Origin: an uncultured Alphaproteobacteria bacterium
GTDB lineage: Bacteria; Pseudomonadota; Alphaproteobacteria; Rhizobiales; Ancalomicrobiaceae
Length of the DNA stretch: 8,014 nt
NCBI GenBank assembly: GCA_937919435.1
Contig: CALFRR010000120.1
Coordinates: 1 to 8,014 of the forward strand
Direction of reading: 5' to 3'
How positions within the stretch are numbered: position 1 is the first letter of the stretch; the number at the start of each line of letters is the position of its first letter. The position numbers and the translations under genes were made by a program. This document shows positions 1 through 5,794 of this stretch, one piece after another. A model generated the notes under the pieces. The model was not told the origin of the DNA. It saw nothing but the letters and a program-made list of their open reading frames with translations, and ran no database searches.

Positions 1-35
1 GCGCCGCTCGGCCCGACCGAACCTGACCGACGACG

Positions 36-60
36 GGCGGCCGGATCGATCCCGGCCGCC
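36..60 (+). terminator. Strong GC hairpin, probable terminator of an upstream unit
   Basis: A perfect 9-base-pair stem, GGCGGCCGG (36-44) with CCGGCCGCC (52-60), encloses a 7-base loop ATCGATC. There is no run of T after it, so as an intrinsic terminator it is incomplete, although such hairpins are common at gene ends in very G+C-rich genomes. One reading frame has a TGA at 24-26, ten bases before the stem, which would suit the end of an upstream gene on the + strand, but only seven codons of it are visible, too few to identify. The hairpin could instead lie in the leader of cydD, 58 bases upstream of its start. Confidence 0.45.
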
Positions 61-117
61 TCCGGCGGGGCCGGGGCCCGCCCCTCGCCCGCCGACCGAT
101 GACCGAAACCGAGACCC

Positions 118-1890
118 GTGACCCGCCTCTCCGAGTCCTCCCCCTCCGCCGATCGGGTCGCCGCCCTGCGCCGCCGCCTCGAGCACGTCGCCCGATCCGC
201 CGACCGTGCGGCGATCGGCTTCGCCGTCGTCCAGGGGGTGCTCGGGCTCGGCTTCGCCCGGCTGGTCGCCGCCGCGACCGACGGTCTCGTCTTCTCCGGC
301 CTCGATCTCGCCGGCCTGCTGCCGCTTCTCGCCGGCCTCGCGGCGATCGCCGTCGCCCGGGCCGCGGCCGGTCTCGGTGCCGATCTCTGCGGCCGCCGGG
401 TCGCCGAGGCGGTCCGCCGCCGACTGTTCCGCGATCTCCTCGACCGTTTCGCCGCCCTCGGCCCGGTGCGCCTCGCCCGCCGTCCGATCGGTGAACTGGT
501 CGGCACCGCGATCGACGGCGTCGCCGCGATCGAGGACGACCTGCGCGCCGCCGGAGCCGCCCGCGCCCGCGCCGTCGCGATTCCCCTCGCCGTGCTCGCG
601 GTCCTCGCGGCGACCGATCTCTGGGCCTTCGCCATCCTCCTGGTGGTGACCCCGTTGCTGCCGCTGGCGATGATCCTCACCGGCCGCGGCGCCGAGGAGG
701 CCAACCGCCGCCAGTGGGAGGCGCTCGCCCGGCTCGGCGGCCATCTCCTCGACGTCATCCGCGGCCTGCCCGAACTGAAGCTCGCCGGCGCCTCCGCCGC
801 CACCGTCGGCGAGGTCCGGACCCGCGCCGAGGACTTCGGCCGGCGGACCATGGCGGTGCTGCGCATCGCCTTCCTGTCGTCGCTGGCGCTCGAGTTCTTC
901 GCCACCGCGGCGATCGCCGGCACCGCCGTCGCCGTCGGCTTCCGCCTGCTGTCCGGCTCGATCGCCTTCGAGACCGGCTTCTTCGTGCTCCTGATCGTGC
1001 CGGAATTCTTCGCTCCGCTGCGCGCCCTCGGTCCCCGCCGCCACGCCCGGATGGAAGCCGACGCGGCGCTCGCCGGCATCGCCGAGATCCTCGACGCCCC
1101 CGTTTCCGGTCCGGCATCCGCCGCGGGCGGGCGCCGACGCTCCCGCGGCGCCCCGCACCTCCGCTTCGAGGGTGTCGGCCTGACCCATGCCGACGGCACC
1201 CGGGCTCTGGACGGCATCGACCTCGACATCCGCCCCGGCGAACGGCTGGCCCTGGTCGGCCCGTCCGGCGCCGGCAAGAGCACCCTCTTCGCCCTGCTCT
1301 GCGGCTTCCTCGCCCCGACCGACGGCCGGATCCTGGTCGACGGCATCGATCTCTCCGAACTCGATCCCGACGACTGGCGGGCGGCGATCGTCCATCTGCC
1401 GCAGAGCCCGCATCTCTTCGCCCGTTCGGTCGCCGACAACCTCGCCCTCGGCGGTCCCGCCGACGCGACCGCCCTCGCCGCGGCGCTCGGAGCGGCCGGC
1501 GCCGCCGAGTTCGTCGCCGCGCTGCCGGACGGCCTCGCCACCCGCCTCGGCGACGGCGGCGCCGGCCTCTCCGGCGGCGAGATCCAGCGGTTGGCGCTCG
1601 CCCGCGCCGTCCTCGCCTCCGGCGACCTCGTGCTCTTCGACGAACCGACCGCCCATCTCGACACCGCCACCGAAGCCGCCCTCGGCCCGGCGATCGCCCG
1701 GCTCGCCGAGGGTCGCACCGCGCTGACCATCGCCCATCGCCTGGAGACCCTCGACGCGGTCGACCGCATCGTCGTCCTCGACGCCGGCCGCATCGCCGGC
1801 GAGTTCCGCCCCGCCGACCTCGCCGAAACCGACCGCCGCCGGGCGATCGTCGCCGCGGTCCTCGGTCTCTCCGACGGGAGGCGCGGATGA
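118..1890 (+). CDS. cydD: CydD, thiol/heme ABC exporter subunit (ATPase and permease fused)
   Basis: This 590-residue half-transporter pairs with CydC in the inner membrane. The complex is needed to assemble cytochrome bd oxidase; it has been described as a glutathione/cysteine exporter and more recently as a heme transporter. Family length fits (E. coli CydD is 588 residues). The N-terminal membrane domain (about 1-320) carries CydD hallmarks: GAEEANRR (191-198), RRTMAVLRIAFLSS (242-255), LEFF (258-261) and a PEFFAPLRALG segment. The ATPase domain has Walker A GPSGAGKST (381-389), Q-loop Q429, signature LSGGE (484-488), Walker B ending D508-E509, a D-loop HLD (513-515) and switch H540, so it looks catalytically intact. 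The start is GTG at 118, because an in-frame TGA at 100-102 rules out anything earlier; the ribosome binding site is weak. Its stop overlaps the cydC start by ATGA. No cydAB lies alongside in this window. Confidence 0.93.
   Translation: MTRLSESSPSADRVAALRRRLEHVARSADRAAIGFAVVQGVLGLGFARLVAAATDGLVFSGLDLAGLLPLLAGLAAIAVARAAAGLGADLCGRRVAEAVRRRLFRDLLDRFAALGPVRLARRPIGELVGTAIDGVAAIEDDLRAAGAARARAVAIPLAVLAVLAATDLWAFAILLVVTPLLPLAMILTGRGAEEANRRQWEALARLGGHLLDVIRGLPELKLAGASAATVGEVRTRAEDFGRRTMAVLRIAFLSSLALEFFATAAIAGTAVAVGFRLLSGSIAFETGFFVLLIVPEFFAPLRALGPRRHARMEADAALAGIAEILDAPVSGPASAAGGRRRSRGAPHLRFEGVGLTHADGTRALDGIDLDIRPGERLALVGPSGAGKSTLFALLCGFLAPTDGRILVDGIDLSELDPDDWRAAIVHLPQSPHLFARSVADNLALGGPADATALAAALGAAGAAEFVAALPDGLATRLGDGGAGLSGGEIQRLALARAVLASGDLVLFDEPTAHLDTATEAALGPAIARLAEGRTALTIAHRLETLDAVDRIVVLDAGRIAGEFRPADLAETDRRRAIVAAVLGLSDGRRG
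1876..1881 (+). promoter_or_regulatory. Ribosome binding site of cydC
   Basis: GGGAGG lies five bases before the ATG at 1887, inside the last codons of cydD. It fixes the cydC start at the ATGA overlap, although the frame stays open upstream to about 714 inside cydD. A strong site here supports efficient initiation of CydC coupled to CydD translation, as expected for the two halves of a heterodimer. Confidence 0.75.
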
Positions 1891-3653
1891 GGACCCTGCT
1901 GCGCTTCCTCGCCCTCGGCCGGCCGGTCGCCGGACCGCTCCTCGGGGCGATCGCCGTCGCCGCGATCGCCACCGCCGCCGGGGTCGCGCTGATGGCGATC
2001 GCCGGTGCCTTCGTCACCGGTATGGCGCTCGCCGGTCTCGCCGGCCGCGGCTTCGACTACTTCACGCCCTCGGCGATGATCCGCGCCGCGGCGATCCTGC
2101 GCACCGGCGGCCGCTGGGTCGAGCGGGTGACCGGCCATGCCGCCACCTTCCGCCTCTCCGCCGAGTTCCGCACCCGCCTGTTCGAGCGGCTCGAGCGGAT
2201 CGCCCCGGCCGGTCTCGCCGATCTCGCCTCCGGCGATCTGCTGGCCCTCCTGAAGACCGACGTCGACCGCGCCGAGCTGGTCCATCTGCGCCTCGTCGCG
2301 CCGCTCGCCGTCGCCCTCCTGGTCGGGGCCGGCGCCGTCGCCTTCGCCGCCGACCGGCTCGCCGCCGCCGGCCTCGCCCTCGCCGCGCTGCTCCTCGTCT
2401 CCGGCGTGGCGCTGCCGGCCCTGCTCGCCGGCCTCGGCCGGACGACCGGCCGGACCGTCGCGAGGGCGAGCGCCGATCTGCGCCGCGATCTCGTCGACCA
2501 CCTGCGCGGCCTCGCCCCGCGGCTCCTCTCGGGAACCGCGGCCGAGGCCGGTGCCGACCTCGACCGGGCCCATCGCGATCGGCTCGCGGCCGAAGCCCGC
2601 CTCGGCCGACTGTCGGCGGCCGGCGAAGCGGCGGTCGGGCTCTCCGGCGATCTCGCCGTCGTCGCGATGCTGGCGCTCGGCGGCGGCGCCCTCGCGGTCG
2701 GCCGGCTCGCCGGCGCCGATCTCGGCCTCCTCGTCCTCCTCGCGGTGGCGACCTTCGAGGCGATCGCACCGCTGCCCGCGGCCTTCGCCGGATCGGGCGC
2801 GATGCTCGCCTCGCTCGACCGGATCTTCGCCCTCGCCGACCGCACCCCGCCGGTCGCCGATCCGCCCGCCCCCCGAGCCCCCGGCGACGGCCACGACCTC
2901 GCGCTCGTCGGCGTCGGCTTCACTCGGCCCGGCGGCCGCCGCGCCCTCCTCGACCGGGTCGATCTGACGATCCCCGCCGGCGCCCGGGTCGCCGTGCTCG
3001 GCGAGAGCGGTACCGGCAAGTCGACGCTGCTCGATCTGCTGGTCCGCGCCCTCGATCCCGACCACGGCGAGATCCGGCTCGGCGGCATCCCCCTCCCCGC
3101 CCTCGCCCTCGGCGAGCTGAGGCGACGCGTCGCCCTGGTGCCGCAGCATCCCCACGTCTTCACCGCGACCCTCGCCGACAACCTGCGCTTCGTCCGCCCG
3201 ACGGCGAACGACGACGACCTCCGCGCGGCGCTCGCCGCCGTCGGTCTCGCCGACCGCTTCGGATCCGGAACCGCCGGTCTCGCGACCCTGCTCGGCGCGG
3301 AAGGGGTGCATCTCTCCGGCGGCGAGATCCGCCGCCTCGCCGTCGCCCGCGGCCTCCTCGCCGCCGCGCCCGTCCTGCTCCTCGACGAGCCGACCGAAGG
3401 TCTCGACCGGGAGAGCGCCGATCGGCTGATCGCCGCCCTCGACGCCGAGGCCGGAGCGCGCACCCTGATCGTCGTCACCCACGACCGCGCCGTCGCCGAA
3501 CGGATGGCGACCGTCCTCGGCCTCTCGGCCGGCCGGCTGGAGACTCGGCGCGCCGTCCATCCCCCCGGCCGGGATGCCGCGACACCGGCCGTCGAGCCCA
3601 CCCCCGCCCGTCGCTCGCCGACGGACGACCGATCCGGAGCAGACCCGCGATGA
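1887..3653 (+). CDS. cydC: CydC, thiol/heme ABC exporter subunit (ATPase and permease fused)
   Basis: This is the 588-residue partner of CydD (E. coli CydC is 573). The N-terminal third is clearly CydC-like: an FDYFTPSAMIRAAAILRTGGR stretch spans about 56-76, followed by ERVTGHAATFR (79-89). H84 in this block aligns with E. coli CydC H85, the reported axial heme ligand, and R80 aligns with E. coli R81; both are kept. SGDLLALLKTDVD follows, as in the family. The ATPase domain is complete: Walker A GESGTGKST (372-380), Q-loop Q420, signature LSGGE (476-480), Walker B ending D500-E501, then PTEGLD, and switch H532. The protein ends in a tail of about 35 residues rich in Pro, Arg, Ala and Asp with no recognisable fold; E. 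coli CydC lacks it. The start overlaps the cydD stop by ATGA and the stop overlaps the next start the same way, so translational coupling on both sides is likely. Confidence 0.95.
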   Translation: MRTLLRFLALGRPVAGPLLGAIAVAAIATAAGVALMAIAGAFVTGMALAGLAGRGFDYFTPSAMIRAAAILRTGGRWVERVTGHAATFRLSAEFRTRLFERLERIAPAGLADLASGDLLALLKTDVDRAELVHLRLVAPLAVALLVGAGAVAFAADRLAAAGLALAALLLVSGVALPALLAGLGRTTGRTVARASADLRRDLVDHLRGLAPRLLSGTAAEAGADLDRAHRDRLAAEARLGRLSAAGEAAVGLSGDLAVVAMLALGGGALAVGRLAGADLGLLVLLAVATFEAIAPLPAAFAGSGAMLASLDRIFALADRTPPVADPPAPRAPGDGHDLALVGVGFTRPGGRRALLDRVDLTIPAGARVAVLGESGTGKSTLLDLLVRALDPDHGEIRLGGIPLPALALGELRRRVALVPQHPHVFTATLADNLRFVRPTANDDDLRAALAAVGLADRFGSGTAGLATLLGAEGVHLSGGEIRRLAVARGLLAAAPVLLLDEPTEGLDRESADRLIAALDAEAGARTLIVVTHDRAVAERMATVLGLSAGRLETRRAVHPPGRDAATPAVEPTPARRSPTDDRSGADPR

Positions 3654-4264
3654 CCGACGACCGACTCGACCATTGGCAGGCGAGTTTCGCCGGCCCCGAC
3701 TATCGCTACGGCCGGACGCCCAACCGCTTCCTCGCCGCCTGCCGCCCGCTCTTCCCGGAGACCGGCCGCGCCCTGGCGATCGCCGACGGCGAGGGCCGCA
3801 ACGGGGTGTTCCTGGCCGAGTGCGGCCTCGACGTGGTCTCGGTCGACTTCGCCTCGAACGCCCAGGCCAAGGCCCGCCGGCTCGCCGACGAACGCGGCGT
3901 GGCCATCGACTTCCGCCTCGCCGACGTCCTCGCCTGGGACTGGCCCGAAGCGGCGTTCGATCTGGTCGCGGCGATCTGCATCCAGTTCGCCACGCCACCG
4001 GAGCGCGACCGGATCTTCGCCGGCCTGAAGCGGGCGCTGCGGCCCAGCGGACTGCTGATCCTCACCGGCTACCGGCCCGAACAGATCGGCTTCGCCAGCG
4101 GCGGTCCGAAGGAGGTCGACAAGTGCTATACCCGTGAGCTGCTGGAGACGGCCTTCGCCGACCTCGCCGATCTCTCGATCCGCGAATGGGACGGCACGGT
4201 CGACGAAGGCACCCACCACCAGGGTCGGTCCGCGTTGATCGATCTCGTCGGCCGCCGCGCCTGA
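3650..4264 (+). CDS. Class I SAM-dependent methyltransferase (TehB-like / methyltransferase-25 type)
   Basis: This 204-residue soluble protein transfers a methyl group from S-adenosylmethionine to an unknown acceptor. Features in order: the family's YRYGRTPNRFL entry motif (18-28); motif I as LAIADGEGRNG (42-52), which binds SAM; an acidic residue D66 in VSVDFA, expected to contact the ribose; ADVLAWDW (91-98); FDLVAA (103-108); a post-motif strand around GLLILTGYRPEQI (134-146); a GGP at 151-153; and a C-terminal EGTHHQGRSALIDLV segment (186-200) typical of a small bacterial family often named tellurite-resistance or thiol methyltransferase-like. Motif I is slightly unusual, with AIADGEG where LDLGEGEG or similar is common. 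It starts at the ATGA overlapping the cydC stop, with a weak CGGAG ten bases upstream, so coupling to cydC is likely. The substrate cannot be read from sequence; a small thiol or metalloid would suit the context, but that is inference. Confidence 0.85.
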   Translation: MTDDRLDHWQASFAGPDYRYGRTPNRFLAACRPLFPETGRALAIADGEGRNGVFLAECGLDVVSVDFASNAQAKARRLADERGVAIDFRLADVLAWDWPEAAFDLVAAICIQFATPPERDRIFAGLKRALRPSGLLILTGYRPEQIGFASGGPKEVDKCYTRELLETAFADLADLSIREWDGTVDEGTHHQGRSALIDLVGRRA

Positions 4265-4318
4265 CGCCCCGCCGACCGCCGACCGGCCCCCCCGCATCAC
4301 CACCGTCCGGATCGCCCC

Positions 4319-5269
4319 ATGTCCCTGGTTCTCGTCCGCATCCTGCCGATCTTCCTGCTCCTCGGCCTCGGCTGGGCGTTGCGCATCGCCGGACTGGTCG
4401 ACGAGCGGACCGGCAATGCCCTGAAACTGCTGGTCGTCCGGGTGGTGCTGCCGTCGGTGCTGTTCCTCTCCTTCGTCGATCTCGAGTTGAAGCGCGAATA
4501 CGTCGCCGTCGTCGTGCTGGTCTTCTCGATCTGTCTCGTCGGCCTCCTCGCCGCGCCGCGGCTGTTGCGCCTCGTCGGCATCGACCGGCCCTGGGCCCGG
4601 TTCCTGCTGACCGGCTACGAATACGGCATGCTCGGCATCGGCCTGTTCGCCGGGGCCTTCGGGCTCGCCGCGGTCCCGGTGATCGCGGTGGTCGCCATCG
4701 GCCACGAGTTCTTCATCTGGTTCGTCTTCTTCGCCGCGCTGATCGGCGCCCGCGACGGCCGCCCGAGCTTTCTCGATCTCCTCCGCCGTTTCGCCACCAA
4801 CCCGGTGATCCTGGCGATCGTCGCCGGCCTCGCCCTCGATCTCGCCGGGATCCATTCCGCCGATCTCGACGCCGTCCCCGGGATCGACGCGGTGATGGCG
4901 ACGCTGCGCCTGCTCGCCCCGATGACCGTGCCGCTGATCCTGATCGTCGTCGGCCACGGCTTCCACTTCGAGGCCGGCGCCTTCGGCGACGTCGCCAGGG
5001 TGGTGGCGCTGCGCCTCGCGCTGCAGATCCCGCTCGCCGCGATCGTCGGTTTCGGCGTCTTCGGCCCCCTGCTCGGACTGGAACCGAGGTTCCGGGTGGC
5101 GCTGTTCACCCTGATGCTCCTGCCGCCGCCGTTCATCGTGCCCCTGTTCATGCCGGACACGCCCGACGTCGCCGAGGAACGCCGCCACGTCCACCGCGTG
5201 CTGACCGTCCACACCCTGGTCTCGCTCGCCCTGTTCGCCGTCCTCGTCGGTCTGACCCCGAGCCTCTGA
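4319..5269 (+). CDS. AEC-family (auxin efflux carrier type) transporter
   Basis: This 316-residue inner-membrane protein is probably a secondary carrier of the AEC family, whose bacterial members move organic acids or related small molecules. It is almost wholly hydrophobic, with about ten predicted membrane segments (near 2-22, 34-53, 61-80, 98-117, 118-143, 161-180, 191-212, 226-250, 257-278 and 295-312). Family-like signatures are the N-terminal ILPIFLLLGLGWALR (8-22), VVLPSVLFLSF (42-52) and, at the head of the second half, NPVILAIVAGLALDLAGI (161-178). The late segment LLPPPFIVPLFMPD (267-280) differs from the more usual small-residue version, so the substrate may be atypical. It begins 54 bases after the methyltransferase on the same strand, probably in the same transcript. 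The ATG at 4319 has no clear Shine-Dalgarno sequence, but the protein starts directly with a typical first membrane segment. Substrate unknown. Confidence 0.83.
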   Translation: MSLVLVRILPIFLLLGLGWALRIAGLVDERTGNALKLLVVRVVLPSVLFLSFVDLELKREYVAVVVLVFSICLVGLLAAPRLLRLVGIDRPWARFLLTGYEYGMLGIGLFAGAFGLAAVPVIAVVAIGHEFFIWFVFFAALIGARDGRPSFLDLLRRFATNPVILAIVAGLALDLAGIHSADLDAVPGIDAVMATLRLLAPMTVPLILIVVGHGFHFEAGAFGDVARVVALRLALQIPLAAIVGFGVFGPLLGLEPRFRVALFTLMLLPPPFIVPLFMPDTPDVAEERRHVHRVLTVHTLVSLALFAVLVGLTPSL

Positions 5270-5460
5270 CCCGCGGGCCGCGAACCCGCCGGGGCGGACA
5301 CGGAAAACGCGCGACTCCATGCCGCGCCCACCGGTCTTCGGCCGGTCCGACACGACGATCGCCGACGCCCGTCCGACCTCTTCCGTCTTCGCGAGCCCCG
5401 GAGGTCGAAACCACCCGTCAAGACCCTCGCACCTCTCGCGCCTACCCCACGATTGGACTT
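5270..5460. other. Intergenic stretch, G+C-rich part, no gene seen
   Basis: This part of the 525-base gap keeps the high G+C of its surroundings. It contains small hairpins: GCGGG (5273-5277) with CCCGC (5285-5289), and ACCGG (5330-5334) with CCGGT (5342-5346) around a TCTTCGG loop. Either could help to end the transporter transcript, but neither is followed by T residues. I see no convincing coding sequence on either strand here. Confidence 0.5.
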
Positions 5461-5476
5461 CGGTTTGACATTTTTG

Positions 5477-5510
5477 GAGTCGAACTCGAGTGCCGAACAT
5501 CTCGAACGAG
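5477..5510. repeat. Cluster of short dyads and TCGAAC repeats after TTGACA
   Basis: GAGT-CGA-ACTC (5477-5487) is an 11-base dyad and CTCG-AA-CGAG (5501-5510) a second. CGAAC occurs three times (5481, 5494, 5503), and the fuller TCGAAC at 5480 and 5502 is 22 bases apart, about two helical turns. The cluster begins seven bases after TTGACA, an operator-like position. It may still be chance in a short stretch; no known regulator motif was recognised. Confidence 0.3.
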
Positions 5511-5549
5511 CGCCGCCCACACCGGCATGTTACGTGGAGCTCGGTTCAT

Positions 5550-5594
5550 TATTCACGATTTCACTCGGCTTACGCGACAGAATGCGCGTGAATA
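5550..5594. repeat. 8-base inverted repeat TATTCACG / CGTGAATA
   Basis: TATTCACG (5550-5557) is perfectly complementary to CGTGAATA (5587-5594), with 29 bases between. It lies in the A+T-richer control region. The spacing is long for a single operator, so it would be either two half-sites about three to four helical turns apart or the base of a larger RNA stem. Chance is possible. Confidence 0.4.
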
Positions 5595-5641
5595 CGATCG
5601 ATTTAGGCTCGCCGGAGATGAAAGGCGCGTCCGATTCTTCG

Positions 5642-5668
5642 AATCCGTGGACTTTTCACGTACGGATT
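5642..5668. repeat. Inverted repeat AATCCGT / ACGGATT with a competing hairpin
   Basis: AATCCGT (5642-5648) pairs with ACGGATT (5662-5668) across 13 bases, and an inner CGTG (5646-5649) can pair with CACG (5657-5660). The left arm also overlaps an alternative hairpin GATTC-TTC-GAATC (5633-5645), so the two structures exclude each other. It may be an operator dyad or a switchable RNA fold; neither is shown. Confidence 0.35.
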
Positions 5669-5706
5669 AACCGCCCGGAAAACACCCCCGAGCAAACTGC
5701 GCGCCG

Positions 5707-5780
5707 GTCGGAGCGCTCTCGCGTCCGACGGAGCGCGGGTGAAACCGCGATCGCGCGACCGACCGCGCCCCGGACGCGGT
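5707..5780 (+). promoter_or_regulatory. Successive hairpins in the leader of the chemoreceptor gene
   Basis: Three stems can form in a row. GTCGGA (5707-5712) pairs with TCCGAC (5724-5729). CGC (5734-5736) and GGT (5738-5740) pair with ACCGCG (5744-5749) with one bulged G. ACCGCG (5762-5767) pairs with CGCGGT (5775-5780) around a 7-base loop. The last ends only 14 bases before the ATG at 5795, next to the weak ribosome binding site, where it could influence initiation. G+C-rich DNA forms such stems readily, so function is unproven. Confidence 0.35.
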
Positions 5781-5794
5781 GAGTGGGGTGAAAG

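Larger units (their letters stand above)
5461..5700 (+). promoter_or_regulatory. A+T-richer control region upstream of the chemoreceptor gene
   Basis: By hand count 130 of 240 bases are G or C (54%), against about 73% in a coding sample (1861-1920). It holds a perfect TTGACA (5465-5470), which would serve as a -35 element, but no good -10 hexamer sits 15-18 bases downstream. TACGAT (5593-5598) resembles a -10 but lacks a good -35 at the right distance. No sigma-54 or FliA-type site was recognised. Dyads and repeats cluster here and are listed separately. The drop in G+C and the position before a chemoreceptor gene make this the best candidate for the promoter and operator region; the start of transcription cannot be fixed by reading. 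Confidence 0.45.

Noticed and set aside
99..494. ATG open frame starting at 99
   Set aside because: It encodes an Arg/Pro-rich string in another frame of cydD with no family likeness; the CydD sequence uses the GTG at 118.
714..1886. N-terminal extension of cydC back to 714
   Set aside because: The extension is Arg/Pro-rich sequence out of frame with the clearly real cydD. CydC homology and a GGGAGG site both place the start at 1887.
2057..5500. Very long open frame on the - strand (over 1,100 codons)
   Set aside because: It lies antisense to cydC, the methyltransferase and the transporter, is full of Arg, Glu, Gly and Asp runs without domains, and reflects the lack of stop codons in complementary frames of G+C-rich genes.
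5569..5598. Sigma-70 promoter made of TTACGC and TACGAT
   Set aside because: The spacing is right (17 bases) but only two of six -35 bases match, so it is too weak to call.
4186..5670. Long + strand frame over the transporter
   Set aside because: It is an Arg/Pro-rich frame overlapping a well-supported ten-segment membrane protein.
5667..5671. TTAAC, half of a CtrA-type site
   Set aside because: No second TTAA half lies at the required seven-base spacing.
5453..5782. Possible small gene on the + strand, with an inner ATG at 5618 giving 54 codons
   Set aside because: It crosses the control region and hairpins, has no membrane or domain signature, turns Arg-rich at its end, and the GGAG before 5618 directly abuts the ATG, too close to serve it.
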